Below, piece by piece: positions 1 through 8,951 of a stretch of 64,000 bases of DNA; positions within the stretch are counted from its first letter, which is position 1; every line of letters starts with the position of its first letter. A program made the position numbers and the translations under genes. The notes under the pieces are model-generated. The model saw only the letters and a program-made list of their open reading frames with translations. It did not search any database and was not told the origin of the DNA. Origin of the DNA: an uncultured Altererythrobacter sp. (GTDB lineage Bacteria; Pseudomonadota; Alphaproteobacteria; Sphingomonadales; Sphingomonadaceae); the NCBI GenBank assembly GCA_913055875.1, contig CAJXJY010000007.1:56959-120958 (forward strand), written 5' to 3'.

Positions 1-33
1 GCTACACGAGGGCGAGCAGTCCCTGCCGCTCTT

Positions 34-864
34 TCAACTAAGCGCGCGGGCGAGCGCGATGAATTCTGCGACCGATAGCGTTTCCGCCCGACGTTGCGGG
101 TCGATCCCGCATGGCTCCAGCGCCTCGACCGCGCCGGGCACGCCCTTGAGGCTTTGTCGCAGCATTTTGCGGCGCTGGCCGAAAGCCGCTTCGGTCAACC
201 TTTCGAGCATCCGCGCGGAGACGCCCCCAGGCGCGTCTGCAGGGGTCACATGGACGATCGCGCTCATCACTTTGGGCGGCGGGGTGAAGGCGCTGCGGTG
301 GACCTTCATCGCCAGCCGCGCCGCGCTGCGCCACTGCGCCAGCACCGCGAGGCGGCCATAGGCGCCGGTGCCGGGCGGCGCGACGATCCGCTGCGCCACC
401 TCCTGCTGGAACATCAGCGTCAGCGAAGTCCATGCGGGCGGCCACTGCTCGCCGCCGAGCCAGCGCACGAACAGCGCGGTGCCGACATTGTAGGGCAGGT
501 TGGCGACGACCGCGAAGGGTTCGTCCATCAATTCGGCATGGTCGATCGCCAGCGCGTCGCCCTCGACCACGCGCAGCCTGCCCGGACAGGCTTCGCCCAG
601 CTCGGCGAGAGCGGGCAGGCAGCGGCGGTCCATCTCGATCGCGGTCACGCGCGCGCCCGCCGCGAGCAGCGCGCGCGTCAGCCCGCCGGGGCCGGGACCG
701 ATTTCGAGCACCGCACGGCCCTGCAGATCGCCGGGTATGGCGGCGATCCGGTCGAGCAATTGTGCGTCGAACAGGAAGTTCTGCCCCAGCGCCTTGCTGG
801 GCGACAGACCATGTTTCGCGATCACTTCGCGCAGGGGCGGGAGGTCGGGCGATGCGCTGTTCAA
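34..864 (-). CDS. rsmA: 16S rRNA (adenine1518-N6/adenine1519-N6)-dimethyltransferase RsmA
   Basis: Dimethylates the two adjacent adenines in the 3' terminal hairpin of 16S rRNA with S-adenosylmethionine, a late step of 30S maturation; acts in the cytoplasm. The 276-residue protein has the family opening ([13 protein letters not shown] then ALGQNFL), the SAM-binding motif [12 protein letters not shown] near residue 53 and the catalytic NLPYN motif near residue 122. Length is normal for the family. The start is a TTG preceded by GGAG about nine bases upstream; no ATG fits. It is the last gene of the minus-strand series lptD-surA-pdxA-rsmA, the order known from many proteobacteria, and is separated from pdxA by a palindromic repeat. 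Identification is secure; the exact start is slightly less so. Confidence 0.96.
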   Translation of the reverse strand: MNSASPDLPPLREVIAKHGLSPSKALGQNFLFDAQLLDRIAAIPGDLQGRAVLEIGPGPGGLTRALLAAGARVTAIEMDRRCLPALAELGEACPGRLRVVEGDALAIDHAELMDEPFAVVANLPYNVGTALFVRWLGGEQWPPAWTSLTLMFQQEVAQRIVAPPGTGAYGRLAVLAQWRSAARLAMKVHRSAFTPPPKVMSAIVHVTPADAPGGVSARMLERLTEAAFGQRRKMLRQSLKGVPGAVEALEPCGIDPQRRAETLSVAEFIALARALS

Positions 865-874
865 AAAAGAAACT

Positions 875-993
875 CCGTTCGCCCTGAGCCTGTCGAAGGG
901 CCGTTCTGCGCTTTGAATGCTGCGCTAGAAGAAAAAGCGGTCCTTCGACAAGCGTGTCCTGAGCGGAGCCGAAGGGCTCAGGACGAACGGACC
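875..993. repeat. Inverted intergenic repeat (CCTTCGACAAG...CTCAGGACGAACGG type)
   Basis: Two oppositely oriented copies of a short motif lie at 875-906 (core CCTGAGCCTGTCGAAGGG) and 939-993 (core CTTCGACAAGCGTGTCCTGAG, then a second half GAAGGGCTCAGGACGAACGG). Together they can fold as one long hairpin. This looks like a dispersed REP-like element typical of sphingomonad genomes (inference). The right copy runs into the 3' end of pdxA and supplies its last codons and TGA stop. It could act as a terminator or stabilise mRNA ends, but no U-tract proves that. Confidence 0.75.
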
Positions 994-1994
994 TTCGCAG
1001 CTCTTCGCGCCGCGCATTCGCCCGCCATCCGGATCGCGGCGATCATCGCGCCCGGATCGGCAATTCCCTTGCCCGCGATATCGAACGCGGTGCCGTGGTC
1101 GGGGCTGGTGCGCACGATCGGCAGGCCGAGGGTGACATTGACCCCCTGGTCGAAATCGAGCGCCTTGAGCGGGACCAGCGCCTGGTCGTGATACATGCAC
1201 AGGGCCGCATCGTAGCCGGCGCGGGCGCGCGGGGTGAACAGCGCGTCGGCCGGGTGCGGGCCGGTCGCGTCGATCCCGGCGGCGCGCAGTTCGGCGATCG
1301 CCGGGGCGATGATGCGCGCTTCCTCGTCGCCGAACCGGCCCGATTCGCCCGCATGCGGATTGAGACCGGTGATCGCGAGCCGCGGAGCCTCGATGCCGAA
1401 ATCGCTCCGCAGCGCCGCAGCGACGATGGTCGCGCGCCGGACGATCAGCTCCTGGGTCAGCATCCCGGGTACCGCGGACAGCGCAACATGGACCGTCAGC
1501 GGCACGGTGCGCAGCTGCGGCCCGGCGAGCATCATCACCGCATCTTCGGGTCGGAGGCGGCAGGCTTCGGCGAGGAATTCGGTCTGGCCGGGATATGTGT
1601 AGCCGATTTCGGCGAGCGCACTCTTGGAAACGGGGGCGGTCACCAGGCCGGCGACGAATTGCCCCATCGCCAGCCCGGTCGCGTGTTCGAGCGAATAGGC
1701 CGCCAGATTGGCGCCCTCGGTGGTGGGGTTTCCCGGCGTGTAAGGGCCGTCGTCCTTGGTAAATACCGGCAGTGCGTCGGCGAAAATCTCCGCCGGTTGC
1801 TCCGCCGGGCGAAAGGTCCTGACGGCGATATCGAGGCCGCGCATCCCGGCGGCTCGCGCAAGCACGCCGGCCCCGCCGACGACGAAGAAGGGAGGCAAAG
1901 CCTCCCGCTCGCGCCGCACCCATGCCTCGGCGATCAGCTCCGGCCCGATCCCGGCGGGGTCGCCGAGCGAAAGGGCGAGCGCCGGGGTCTTCAA
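978..1994 (-). CDS. pdxA: 4-hydroxythreonine-4-phosphate dehydrogenase PdxA
   Basis: Oxidises 4-phosphohydroxy-L-threonine with NAD to the precursor that PdxJ condenses into pyridoxine 5'-phosphate (vitamin B6). The 338-residue protein begins with the family signature LALSLGDPAGIGPEL, carries the VTAPVSK motif near residue 120 and the metal-binding MYHDQ motif near residue 267, and ends at normal length. The start is TTG, overlapping the surA stop in TTGA, so translation is probably coupled to surA. The last few residues and the stop codon come from the palindromic repeat at 875-993, suggesting the repeat replaced the original 3' end. Confidence 0.96.
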   Translation of the reverse strand: MKTPALALSLGDPAGIGPELIAEAWVRREREALPPFFVVGGAGVLARAAGMRGLDIAVRTFRPAEQPAEIFADALPVFTKDDGPYTPGNPTTEGANLAAYSLEHATGLAMGQFVAGLVTAPVSKSALAEIGYTYPGQTEFLAEACRLRPEDAVMMLAGPQLRTVPLTVHVALSAVPGMLTQELIVRRATIVAAALRSDFGIEAPRLAITGLNPHAGESGRFGDEEARIIAPAIAELRAAGIDATGPHPADALFTPRARAGYDAALCMYHDQALVPLKALDFDQGVNVTLGLPIVRTSPDHGTAFDIAGKGIADPGAMIAAIRMAGECAARRAAKVRSS

Positions 1995-3361
1995 TTATAC
2001 TCGATATAGGCGTCGTTGCGCAGGTCGCGCAGGTAGCGCTGCGCGCGCTTGGTGATGCGCTGTTCCTTGATATCGTCGATGATCGTCTCGAGGTCGGGCC
2101 CCGCGGCGACCTGCGGATCGTCGCGTCCGCACAGCACCAGCGTGCGCACGCCGTCCTCGATCGAGCCGAACAGCGCGGTGGCCTGGCCGACCTGCATCTG
2201 CAGGATCGACGATTGCAGCTGGGCGGGCAGCTGCGCGGCCTTGATCTGGTCGTTGGTCACCACTTCCGCGCCGACCGATTGCGCGACGCGATCGACGTCG
2301 CCGCATCCGCGGATCGATTCGACCGCGAGCGCGAAGGCATCGACCTTGGCCGCGGCCTCGACCTCGGTGACGTCTTCGGGGAAGGTGATCGCGACCTGCT
2401 TCAGGCTCAGGACGGCATCGCGCGGATTGGCCATCAGCACCTGGCGCTTCTCGATCAGGTAGACGATCCAGAAACCGCCGGGGATCTCGACCGGCCCGAC
2501 CAGCTGGCCGGGCTGCATTTCGGCCACGATGGCCTCGAGCTGCGGCGATCGCAGCTGCGGCAGCTGGATCCAGCCGAGATCGCCGCCGACCACCGCGGTG
2601 GTCGCTTCGGAGAACTGCCGTGCATAGGCGACGAAACTGCCGCCCTGGCGCAGCTGCTCGACGATGCGCACGGCGTTCTGGCGGACGGCTTCGCTGGTTT
2701 CGGGCGTTGCCGAGAGGAAGATTTCGCCGACCCGGTATTCGTCGGTGCCGCGCGATTCCTCGAGCCGCTGCATGATCTCCTCGGCCTCTTCGACCGAGAC
2801 GTTGATGAACGGGACGACCATCCGCCCGAGCAGCCGGCGCCACGCGATCTCGCCGTAGATCTGCCGCTTGAGCGCCGCCGGGCTGGAGCCGGCCGCGATC
2901 AGATAGGCATCCATCTTCTCGGCCTCGGGACCGAAATTGCGCGCCGCCACGTCGGCGTACTGGGCGTCGATCTCGGCCTGCTGGATTTCGATTTCCTGCG
3001 CCTGCGCTTCCTGGATCTGGAGCGTTTCGTCGATCAGGTTGCGCAGCACCTGCATCCGCAGCCGCGCCATTTCCTCGTCCGAAATCTCCCCCTCCGAGGC
3101 CGCCGTGACCAGCGCCACGCGGTGATCGATGTCGGTGCCGGTGATGACCGACCCGTTGACCACTGCGGTGGCGGTACGGACGTTGGGGTCGTTCCGGGTC
3201 AGCAGCGTCACATTGTCGGGAATGCCGAGCGGGTTGCGCGCCGAAGGCTGCGTCTGCGGCTGGGCCTGCGATTGTGCCTGAGCCTGGGCGAGCACGGGTC
3301 CGGCGGTCAGGCTGAGCCCGGCCAGCCCGGCGAGAATTCGGGTCGATATCGTCTTGATCAC
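1991..3361 (-). CDS. surA: Periplasmic peptidylprolyl isomerase / chaperone SurA
   Basis: Periplasmic chaperone with parvulin-type PPIase fold that escorts outer-membrane beta-barrel proteins, including LptD, to the Bam complex. The 456-residue protein has an N-terminal signal peptide (hydrophobic stretch ending LAQAQAQ near residue 28), a Gln/Ala-rich linker, an N-terminal SurA domain, and a rotamase domain around residues 200-310 with the motif SEATTAVVGGDLGWI. The start is GTG; a competing upstream frame is the shadow reading. It lies downstream of lptD, its best known client, and overlaps pdxA by four bases. The alphaproteobacterial form commonly has one clear parvulin repeat rather than two. 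Confidence 0.93.
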   Translation of the reverse strand: MIKTISTRILAGLAGLSLTAGPVLAQAQAQSQAQPQTQPSARNPLGIPDNVTLLTRNDPNVRTATAVVNGSVITGTDIDHRVALVTAASEGEISDEEMARLRMQVLRNLIDETLQIQEAQAQEIEIQQAEIDAQYADVAARNFGPEAEKMDAYLIAAGSSPAALKRQIYGEIAWRRLLGRMVVPFINVSVEEAEEIMQRLEESRGTDEYRVGEIFLSATPETSEAVRQNAVRIVEQLRQGGSFVAYARQFSEATTAVVGGDLGWIQLPQLRSPQLEAIVAEMQPGQLVGPVEIPGGFWIVYLIEKRQVLMANPRDAVLSLKQVAITFPEDVTEVEAAAKVDAFALAVESIRGCGDVDRVAQSVGAEVVTNDQIKAAQLPAQLQSSILQMQVGQATALFGSIEDGVRTLVLCGRDDPQVAAGPDLETIIDDIKEQRITKRAQRYLRDLRNDAYIEYN

Positions 3362-3551
3362 TGCAATTTCCGTCCGTTACGCGCACCAGCGCGTCATCAA
3401 ATTCATGCCGTCGCCCCTGCTGGCGAGAGGCTTAACCCAAGCTGAGTGCCGGGCGGTGTGCGAGGCCGGATAGCCTGTTTGCACGGCGGCGACAATCACC
3501 CTGTGGACCGGGTGCGAATCCCTCTCGGCCCGGCCGAAATTCGGGACTGGG
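3362..3551. other. Intergenic region upstream of surA without a recognisable gene
   Basis: This stretch holds the surA leader and no convincing gene. A short segment near 3505-3535 on the plus strand (GTGCGAATCCC followed by a C/G-rich run) resembles the T-arm of a tRNA, but the T-stem pairs over only three bases and no complete cloverleaf is present. A promoter for surA could lie here because the repeat element at 3552-3906 separates it from lptD; none is clear enough to place. Confidence 0.4.
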
Positions 3552-3906
3552 TTTGCTTGTTTTCCGGCGGTGACTAGACCTGTCGCTGCTTGGCAAATGT
3601 TGGACCGCCGGGAGCGGCACCGGCCCGCGCCCCCACCCGGCGCGTTTTATGGCGTCTATTCGGGCATCGCTTCGCGCTGCCCTGCGCTCGGCACCGGCCC
3701 GCTCCCCCCCCCGGCCACCCCGAACATAGTAGCCTATGGGTGGCCGGGAGGGGGAGCGGGCCGGTGCCGCTTCTGGCGGTCCGATGCTTGCCGCAATGCG
3801 ACAGGTTGCGTCACCGCCAGCAAACAAACCCGGATGGGGGCGTGGGATGGAACAGCCAAGGGAAGCACGGAGGTGCTTCCCGCACGCAACAAGGACTCAT
3901 ACCTGC
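3552..3906. repeat. Large palindromic intergenic element, copy A
   Basis: An imperfect palindrome with nested stems. The outer arms are 3553-3613 (TTGTTTTCCGGCGGTGAC start) and 3776-3827 (its near reverse complement ending GTCACCGCCAGCAAACAA). The core hairpin pairs 3690-3720 with 3738-3768 around the loop CGAACATAGTAGCCTAT. A tail follows at 3830-3900 with a GGATGGGGGCGTGGGATGGA stretch, a small hairpin GGGAAGCAC-GGAG-GTGCTTCCC and the end CGCACGCAACAAGGACTC. The same architecture recurs at 17765-17952 with different stem sequences. It fills most of the gap between lptD and surA. Function unknown; mobile palindrome or structured RNA are both possible. Confidence 0.8.
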
Positions 3907-3925
3907 GCCGTCACGACCCCGGAGC

Positions 3926-6271
3926 CTACCTAAACCCAAGATTCCGCAGCGAGAAATACAGCTGGAACGTGTTGCCGCGCTGCGCGTCGCCGGCGGTCAC
4001 GTAGTCGCGCCGCCAGGTCACGCCCATTTCGAGGCAGTCGTCCTGGTAGGCGATGCCGAGGCGGGTGCGGATCGGTTCGAACCCGTCCGAGGTCAGCGTC
4101 GGGTCTTCCTCGCGGTCGGTCAGGTTGAACACGCCCGAGCCGAACATCGACCAGTAGCGCGCGAAGGCGACGCGGGTGGCGAGGCGCAGTTCCTCGCGGT
4201 CCTGCAGGTCCTCGAAACCCGGCGCGATGTCGCGGTCGAGCCGGATATAGCCGATCTCGGCATAGGTCCGGCGCGAGCCGACCGTCGCGTCGAACTCGTT
4301 GCGGCGGACCGCGAGGCTGTCCTTGTCGAGCCGGAATCGGTGCGTCAGCTTGAGGAAATCGCGATAGCGCACTTCGGTCCGGCCGACGAAATCGGACACC
4401 CGTTCGGACAGGCCGGTGCCGTCGACCAGCACCAGCGGGTCCTTGTCGAGGCGGTAGGACTGGCCGATATTGGTCTTGATCCGCCAGTTCGGACGCTGGA
4501 GTTCCCAGTCGAAGCCGTAGGTGATCCGCACCCCGTCCTCGATCCGGTCGTAGCCGGGGAAACGGTTGAGCGCGAACAGGTTCGAATCCTCGAGGTCGAT
4601 CGCGCGCGAGTCTTCGTTGGGTATGGCGAGATTCTCGATTTCGGGCGAGGCGACGATCTGCACCCGCGGGGTGAAGATCTGCGTGCCCCCGAACGCCTCG
4701 CCGACGAACGGCCATTCGATATCGAGCGCCGCCAGCGCGACGCCGCGCGCTTCCCAGCCCGGATTGCCGCGATAGACCGCGGTCGCGGTGAGCGCGTTTT
4801 CGTCGCTGTGGTAGACATCGCCGCGCACGAGGCCCGTCACCGTCACGAGCTGGCCGAAGCCGGTGATCCGCTGCAGGTTCCACTTCGCCCCGGCGAAGGC
4901 GCGCTGCGTGTCCTGCCCGTCGTCGCGCACGATATTGAGCGAGTTGAGCTGCAGTTCGAGCTTGCCGCCGAGGCCCGCCGGGTCGGCGAAGCGGCGGCGA
5001 TAGTCGATCACCGGCAGAGCGACGGGCACCTGCCCCTGCGGCGCGCCGAGGCGCAGCGTCTGCGTCGCCCAGCCTTCGATCGAGAGGAAGGAATCGTCGT
5101 CGATCCGTTCCACTGCGAAGGTCGAGCGCAGCCGGTCGTCGCGGCTGATGTCGTAGCGGCGCAGGAAGGTGCGGTCGCTGACCAGGCGAAGCGAGCCGGT
5201 GAAGCTCCAGTTGGGATCGAACTGGAAGCGACCGTTGGCATAGAGGTAGCCGCGCGGGTCGCTTTCGCTGGTCGGGACGCCGGTGAAATCGGAAATGCGG
5301 CGGCTGTGGGTGAGGTAGCCGGTGATCTGGTAGGCACCCTTGTCGGTCAGGTGGCGCCAGTTGGCCGAGGCCATCGGCGGCGCTTCGGTGAAGACGTAGG
5401 CACCCAGCGTCAGGTCCCTGTTGTCGGCGAGGCGCCAGTAATAGCTGCCGCTGACCTCGACCCCGTTCGATTCGGAAAAGCGCAGGTCCGGGACCAGGAA
5501 GCCTGAAACCGCGCCGCCGTCGGTGCGCACCGCGAGGCCCGGCAGCGGCAACAGGCGGGCGCCGAACAGTTCGAGAAAGGCACCGCTGAAGCGCACCCGC
5601 TTCTCTTGCGGATCGTAGACCACGCGGCTGGCGGTGATGCGCCAGCTCGGATTCTTGGCGCAGCCTTCGGGATCGACCACCGCGCAGGCGCTGTAGGCGG
5701 CATCGGTCAGGATCACCGTGCCGTCCGCGCCGCGTTCGCCGCTGCGCGCGGCGAGCCGTCCGCCTTCGCGCAGCGCCAGCAGCAGGTCCTCCATCGCACC
5801 GGCTTCGAACTCGTCGGTCAGTTCGACGCGCTCGGTGTAGAGCTGGTTGCCGCCCTCGTCGACGAAGCGGACGTTGCCGGTGGCGAGGATGGTACCCGTT
5901 GCGCGGTTCCATTCGACGGTATCGGCGCGGACCGAGCGATCCTCGCTGCGCAGCACGACGTTGCCGCTGGCGCGGACCACGTCGCTGCCCGATTCGTATT
6001 CGAGCGAATCCGCCTCGAAATCGATCGCGCGTTCGCCGGCCGGAGCGGTCGAGGGCGGGGCCTGCGGGGCGGGGGCCGGATCGCCTTCCGCCGGACGCGC
6101 GGACAGGTCCGGTTCGTCGAGCGGTTCCTGCGCGGTTTCCATCCCCGGCGCGGCGCCTTCCTGCGCCATCGCCGGGGCGAACAGCCCCGACGCAAGCAGC
6201 ACCAGCGGCGTGCTCGACAGGAGCAAGCGGCGAAACGGTGCTTGCAGCGCGGTCTGCGAGGCGGGGAGCAT
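3926..6271 (-). CDS. lptD: LPS-assembly protein LptD
   Basis: Outer-membrane beta-barrel that, with LptE, receives lipopolysaccharide from the LptA bridge and inserts it into the outer leaflet. From the chosen start the protein is 781 residues: a signal peptide (LLLSSTPLVLLASGLFAPAM then AQ), a Pro/Ala-rich linker, an OstA/LptA-like beta-jellyroll (around residues 85-240, with SDVVRASGNVVL and ATGNVRFVD repeats), then the large barrel with alternating aromatic strands, ending in a C-terminal aromatic strand (FQLYFSLRNLGF). The frame is open 24 codons further upstream, but starting at MLPASQ gives a proper signal peptide and leaves a 101-base divergent promoter region to pepA. It heads the lptD-surA-pdxA-rsmA series. 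Confidence 0.94.
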   Translation of the reverse strand: MLPASQTALQAPFRRLLLSSTPLVLLASGLFAPAMAQEGAAPGMETAQEPLDEPDLSARPAEGDPAPAPQAPPSTAPAGERAIDFEADSLEYESGSDVVRASGNVVLRSEDRSVRADTVEWNRATGTILATGNVRFVDEGGNQLYTERVELTDEFEAGAMEDLLLALREGGRLAARSGERGADGTVILTDAAYSACAVVDPEGCAKNPSWRITASRVVYDPQEKRVRFSGAFLELFGARLLPLPGLAVRTDGGAVSGFLVPDLRFSESNGVEVSGSYYWRLADNRDLTLGAYVFTEAPPMASANWRHLTDKGAYQITGYLTHSRRISDFTGVPTSESDPRGYLYANGRFQFDPNWSFTGSLRLVSDRTFLRRYDISRDDRLRSTFAVERIDDDSFLSIEGWATQTLRLGAPQGQVPVALPVIDYRRRFADPAGLGGKLELQLNSLNIVRDDGQDTQRAFAGAKWNLQRITGFGQLVTVTGLVRGDVYHSDENALTATAVYRGNPGWEARGVALAALDIEWPFVGEAFGGTQIFTPRVQIVASPEIENLAIPNEDSRAIDLEDSNLFALNRFPGYDRIEDGVRITYGFDWELQRPNWRIKTNIGQSYRLDKDPLVLVDGTGLSERVSDFVGRTEVRYRDFLKLTHRFRLDKDSLAVRRNEFDATVGSRRTYAEIGYIRLDRDIAPGFEDLQDREELRLATRVAFARYWSMFGSGVFNLTDREEDPTLTSDGFEPIRTRLGIAYQDDCLEMGVTWRRDYVTAGDAQRGNTFQLYFSLRNLGFR

Positions 6272-6372
6272 CCCTTGCCTATCGCACTCCCTCCGCCTAA
6301 TCGCAATCGCCATCCTTGCGGGGATTCGATCGGCCGCGTCCATCCTCCCGCGTTCCAGAATCCGGAGTTCGA

Positions 6373-7830
6373 ATGCAAGTCATATTCAGCGAAAATCTCC
6401 CGGCCGATGCACGGCTGGTCGCTTATGTCGTGGACAAGGGCGCCTTGCCCGACGGTCTCGAAAAGCCGCTTGCCGACGGGGCCGGGGCGGCGCGCTTCAA
6501 GGGCAATGCCGGCCAGCTGTTCGAAGGCTTCGTCGAACGCGACGGCAAGGTCGTGCGCGTGGCGATCGCCGGAGCGGGCGCCGCCGATGCAGAGGACCGT
6601 TCGGCCAGGCTGGAAAAGGCCGGTGCCGCGCTGACCGCCAAATACCTCACCTCGGGGGAGAAGCAGATCGCGCTCGACATGCGCGGATCGAACCTGTCGG
6701 GCGACGAGCTTGCCTCGGTGCTGCTCGGCCTGCGGCTGCGCGGCTGGCGCCACGACGCCTATCGCACCAAGCTGAAAGAGGAGCAGAAGAAGACGCTCGA
6801 GGCGGTCACCGTAGTCGGCGCGCCCGAAGGCGCGGAAGCGGAGTGGTCGACTCAGGCCGCGGTGGCGGAAGGGGTCGAGTTCACCCGCACGCTGATCGCC
6901 GAACCCGCCAACAAGCTCTACCCGGTCAGCTTCGTCGAGAAATGCCGCGCGGCGTTCGAAGGCACCGGCGCCGAACTGACCGTGCTCGACGAGGAGCAGA
7001 TGGAAGAGCTCGGCATGCACGCGCTGCTCGGCGTCGGGCTCGGTTCGGAGCAACCCTCGCGGCTGCTCGCGATCACGTGGAACGGCGGCGGCGACGGGAA
7101 GCCGACCGCTTTCGTCGGCAAGGGCGTGACCTTCGATACCGGCGGCATTTCGCTCAAGCCCGGCCCCGGCATGTGGGACATGAAATGGGACATGGGCGGC
7201 GCGGGCGCGGTCGCGGGTGCGATGCTGGCGCTGGTCAAGCGCAAGGCGAAGGCCAATCTCGTCGCCGTGCTCGGGCTGGTCGAGAACATGCCCGACGGCA
7301 AGGCGCAGCGCCCGGGCGACATCGTCACCTCGATGTCGGGCCAGACGATCGAGGTGCTCAACACCGACGCCGAGGGGCGGCTGGTGCTGTGCGACGCGCT
7401 GCACTGGGTGCAGGAGGAGCACAAGCCGGCGCGGATCGTCGATTTCGCGACGCTCACCGGCGCGATGCTGATCGCGCTCGGGCACGAGCATGCCGGGGTG
7501 TTCTCGAACGACGACGATCTCGCCGAACAGCTGCTTGCCGCGGGCAAGGCCTCGGGCGACAAGCTGTGGCGCATGCCGCTCGCCCCGGCCTACGACAAGC
7601 TGCTCGACAGCCCGATCTGCGACATGAAGAATATCGGCCCGCGCGAAGCAGGCTCGATCACCGCGGCGCAATTCCTCCAGCGTTTCATAAAGGACGGAAC
7701 GCCGTGGGCGCATTGCGACATTGCGGGGACGGTGTGGTCGGACAAGCCCGGCGCGACCTGGGACAAGGGCGCGACCGGCTACGGCGCGCGGCTGATCGAC
7801 CGCTTCGTGCGCGACAACCTCGAAGGCTGA
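6373..7830 (+). CDS. pepA: Leucyl aminopeptidase PepA (M17 family)
   Basis: Cytoplasmic dizinc/dimanganese aminopeptidase that removes N-terminal residues from peptides; in some bacteria PepA also binds DNA. The 485-residue protein has the variable N-terminal domain (residues 1-165) and the catalytic domain with the metal-binding segments GKGVTFDTGG near residue 250 and the family signature NTDAEGR at residues 330-336, followed by the C-terminal GSITAAQFL motif. The start MQVIFSENLP is preferred over an upstream in-frame ATG because it matches the family N-terminus. It diverges from lptD and is followed after 16 bases by holC, a pairing conserved in many proteobacteria, so the two are probably cotranscribed. 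Confidence 0.95.
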   Translation: MQVIFSENLPADARLVAYVVDKGALPDGLEKPLADGAGAARFKGNAGQLFEGFVERDGKVVRVAIAGAGAADAEDRSARLEKAGAALTAKYLTSGEKQIALDMRGSNLSGDELASVLLGLRLRGWRHDAYRTKLKEEQKKTLEAVTVVGAPEGAEAEWSTQAAVAEGVEFTRTLIAEPANKLYPVSFVEKCRAAFEGTGAELTVLDEEQMEELGMHALLGVGLGSEQPSRLLAITWNGGGDGKPTAFVGKGVTFDTGGISLKPGPGMWDMKWDMGGAGAVAGAMLALVKRKAKANLVAVLGLVENMPDGKAQRPGDIVTSMSGQTIEVLNTDAEGRLVLCDALHWVQEEHKPARIVDFATLTGAMLIALGHEHAGVFSNDDDLAEQLLAAGKASGDKLWRMPLAPAYDKLLDSPICDMKNIGPREAGSITAAQFLQRFIKDGTPWAHCDIAGTVWSDKPGATWDKGATGYGARLIDRFVRDNLEG

Positions 7831-7846
7831 CGCAGGGCCGCGCGGC

Positions 7847-8284
7847 ATGCGGATCGGCTTCTACCTCGCGCCGTCGCAGCCGGTCGAGCGGGTGCTGCCG
7901 CTGATCGCGCGCGCTGCGATGAAGGCGGACCAGCGCATGCTGGTGGTGGCCGGGGATGCGGAGCTGCGCGCGCGGCTCGACAAGGCGCTGTGGGACTACG
8001 CACCGGCGGAGTTCCTCGCGCATGGCGCTGCCGACGCGCCGCATGCGGAGCGCCAGCCGATCCTGCTGTCCGAAGGGTGCGATGCGCCGAACGGGGCCAC
8101 GCTCGTCGCTTTCGCCGACGGCAAGTGGCGCGACGAGGGCGAGCGGTTCGAACGCGCCTTCCTGTTCTTCGACGATGCCGGTCGCGAGGCGGCGCGCGCG
8201 GCGTGGCGGCAGTTCGACGAGCGCGAGGACGTGACCCGCGAATTCCACGAACTGGTCGACGGGAAGTGGGAACGCAGGTTGTAA
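7847..8284 (+). CDS. holC: DNA polymerase III subunit chi HolC
   Basis: Clamp-loader accessory subunit that links the replicative polymerase complex to single-strand-binding protein. The 145-residue protein has the family pattern: an N-terminal FYLAPSQPVERVLPLIARAA segment, then LWDYAPAEFLAHG (the typical W/F-x-P-x-x-F-x-P/A-H core) and a C-terminal DDAGREAARAAWRQF helix. Length is normal for alphaproteobacteria. It follows pepA by 16 bases and is likely in the same operon. Its final codon and TAA stop lie inside a 16-base tandem duplication. Confidence 0.9.
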   Translation: MRIGFYLAPSQPVERVLPLIARAAMKADQRMLVVAGDAELRARLDKALWDYAPAEFLAHGAADAPHAERQPILLSEGCDAPNGATLVAFADGKWRDEGERFERAFLFFDDAGREAARAAWRQFDEREDVTREFHELVDGKWERRL

Positions 8285-8310
8285 TTTGGCAGGCTTGTAA
8301 TTTGGCAGGC
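8279..8310. repeat. Perfect 16-base tandem duplication spanning the holC stop codon
   Basis: The unit TTGTAATTTGGCAGGC occurs at 8279-8294 and again at 8295-8310 without a mismatch. The first copy contains the last sense codon and TAA stop of holC; the second lies in the intergenic region. A recent replication-slippage event is the simplest explanation. Confidence 0.9.
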
Positions 8311-8356
8311 GCGCAGCGTTGCGCTATCCCCGCGCCTTTCCAGTGGGGGACTATCG

Positions 8357-8851
8357 ATGAGAACACTGCTTGCCTGTACCGCCGCGCTCGCGCTTGCCGC
8401 CTGCGGCGGCGAACGCACCACCGAGTTCGAGACCGACGAGGGCGACGGCAGCTACACCGTCGATCCCACCACCGGGCAGTCGCGCGGCAGCATCGAAACC
8501 GAGGACGGCACGGTCGAATTCGAGTCCGGCCCGGGGACCGCGGTCGATCTCCCCGCGGGCTTCACGGTCTATCCCGGCGCCACGGTGGTATCCAACACTT
8601 CGGTCGGGCGCGGCGAGGGCAAGGGCACGATGCTGATCATGCAGAGCGACGACACGCCGACCGAAATGGTGACGTTCTATCGCAAGCAGGCCGAAGCTGC
8701 CGGCGTCGCGATCGAAATGGAACTCAAGACGGCGCAGGGCACGATGATCGGCGGCGAGTCGGACGACGGCACCAATTTCGTGCTCAATGCCAACCGCCAG
8801 GAGGGCAAGACCAACGCCCAGCTGACCGTTTCCTCCGGCCTCGAGGAATAG
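8357..8851 (+). CDS. Putative lipoprotein, ndk-region family member 1
   Basis: Function unknown. The 164-residue protein starts with a lipoprotein signal (LLACTAALALAAC, lipobox LAAC with Cys17), followed by an acidic linker and a domain of about 100 residues that opens LPAGFTVYPGATVV and contains the helix MVTFYRKQAEAAGVAIEM. Two further proteins nearby (at 8952 and 10002) share this plan: lipobox, acidic linker, a PG-containing beta start, a helix with Y-[RF]-x-x-[AL]-[ED]-A-x-G and a C-terminal beta segment. It is probably anchored in a membrane facing the periplasm. No catalytic motif is visible. Confidence 0.8.
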   Translation: MRTLLACTAALALAACGGERTTEFETDEGDGSYTVDPTTGQSRGSIETEDGTVEFESGPGTAVDLPAGFTVYPGATVVSNTSVGRGEGKGTMLIMQSDDTPTEMVTFYRKQAEAAGVAIEMELKTAQGTMIGGESDDGTNFVLNANRQEGKTNAQLTVSSGLEE

Positions 8852-8910
8852 GACAGCGACCACTCCGGGCTGCGCTGTGCCCGGTATATGGCATTCCGCC
8901 CGCAGGGCCG

Positions 8911-8940
8911 GGCGATAGAACGGGAAACCGAACTATCGCC
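8911..8940. promoter_or_regulatory. Inverted repeat just upstream of the second lipoprotein
   Basis: Perfect 8-base arms GGCGATAG (8911-8918) and CTATCGCC (8933-8940) flank the 14-base loop AACGGGAAACCGAA and end 11 bases before the ATG at 8952. It could be an operator or a 5'-leader hairpin next to the ribosome binding site. No matching copy was noticed upstream of the two sister genes. Confidence 0.35.
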
Positions 8941-8951
8941 TGGAGAGTGCC

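Noticed and set aside
1922..3445. Long plus-strand open frame antisense to surA
   Set aside because: Arg/Asp/Leu-rich translation without family motifs; exact shadow of a well-supported gene in high-GC DNA.
3495..3545. tRNA-like T-arm (GTGCGAATCCC followed by a G/C-rich 3' part)
   Set aside because: Only three bases of the T-stem pair, the loop has G in place of the invariant second T, and no D-arm, anticodon arm or CCA end can be placed upstream.
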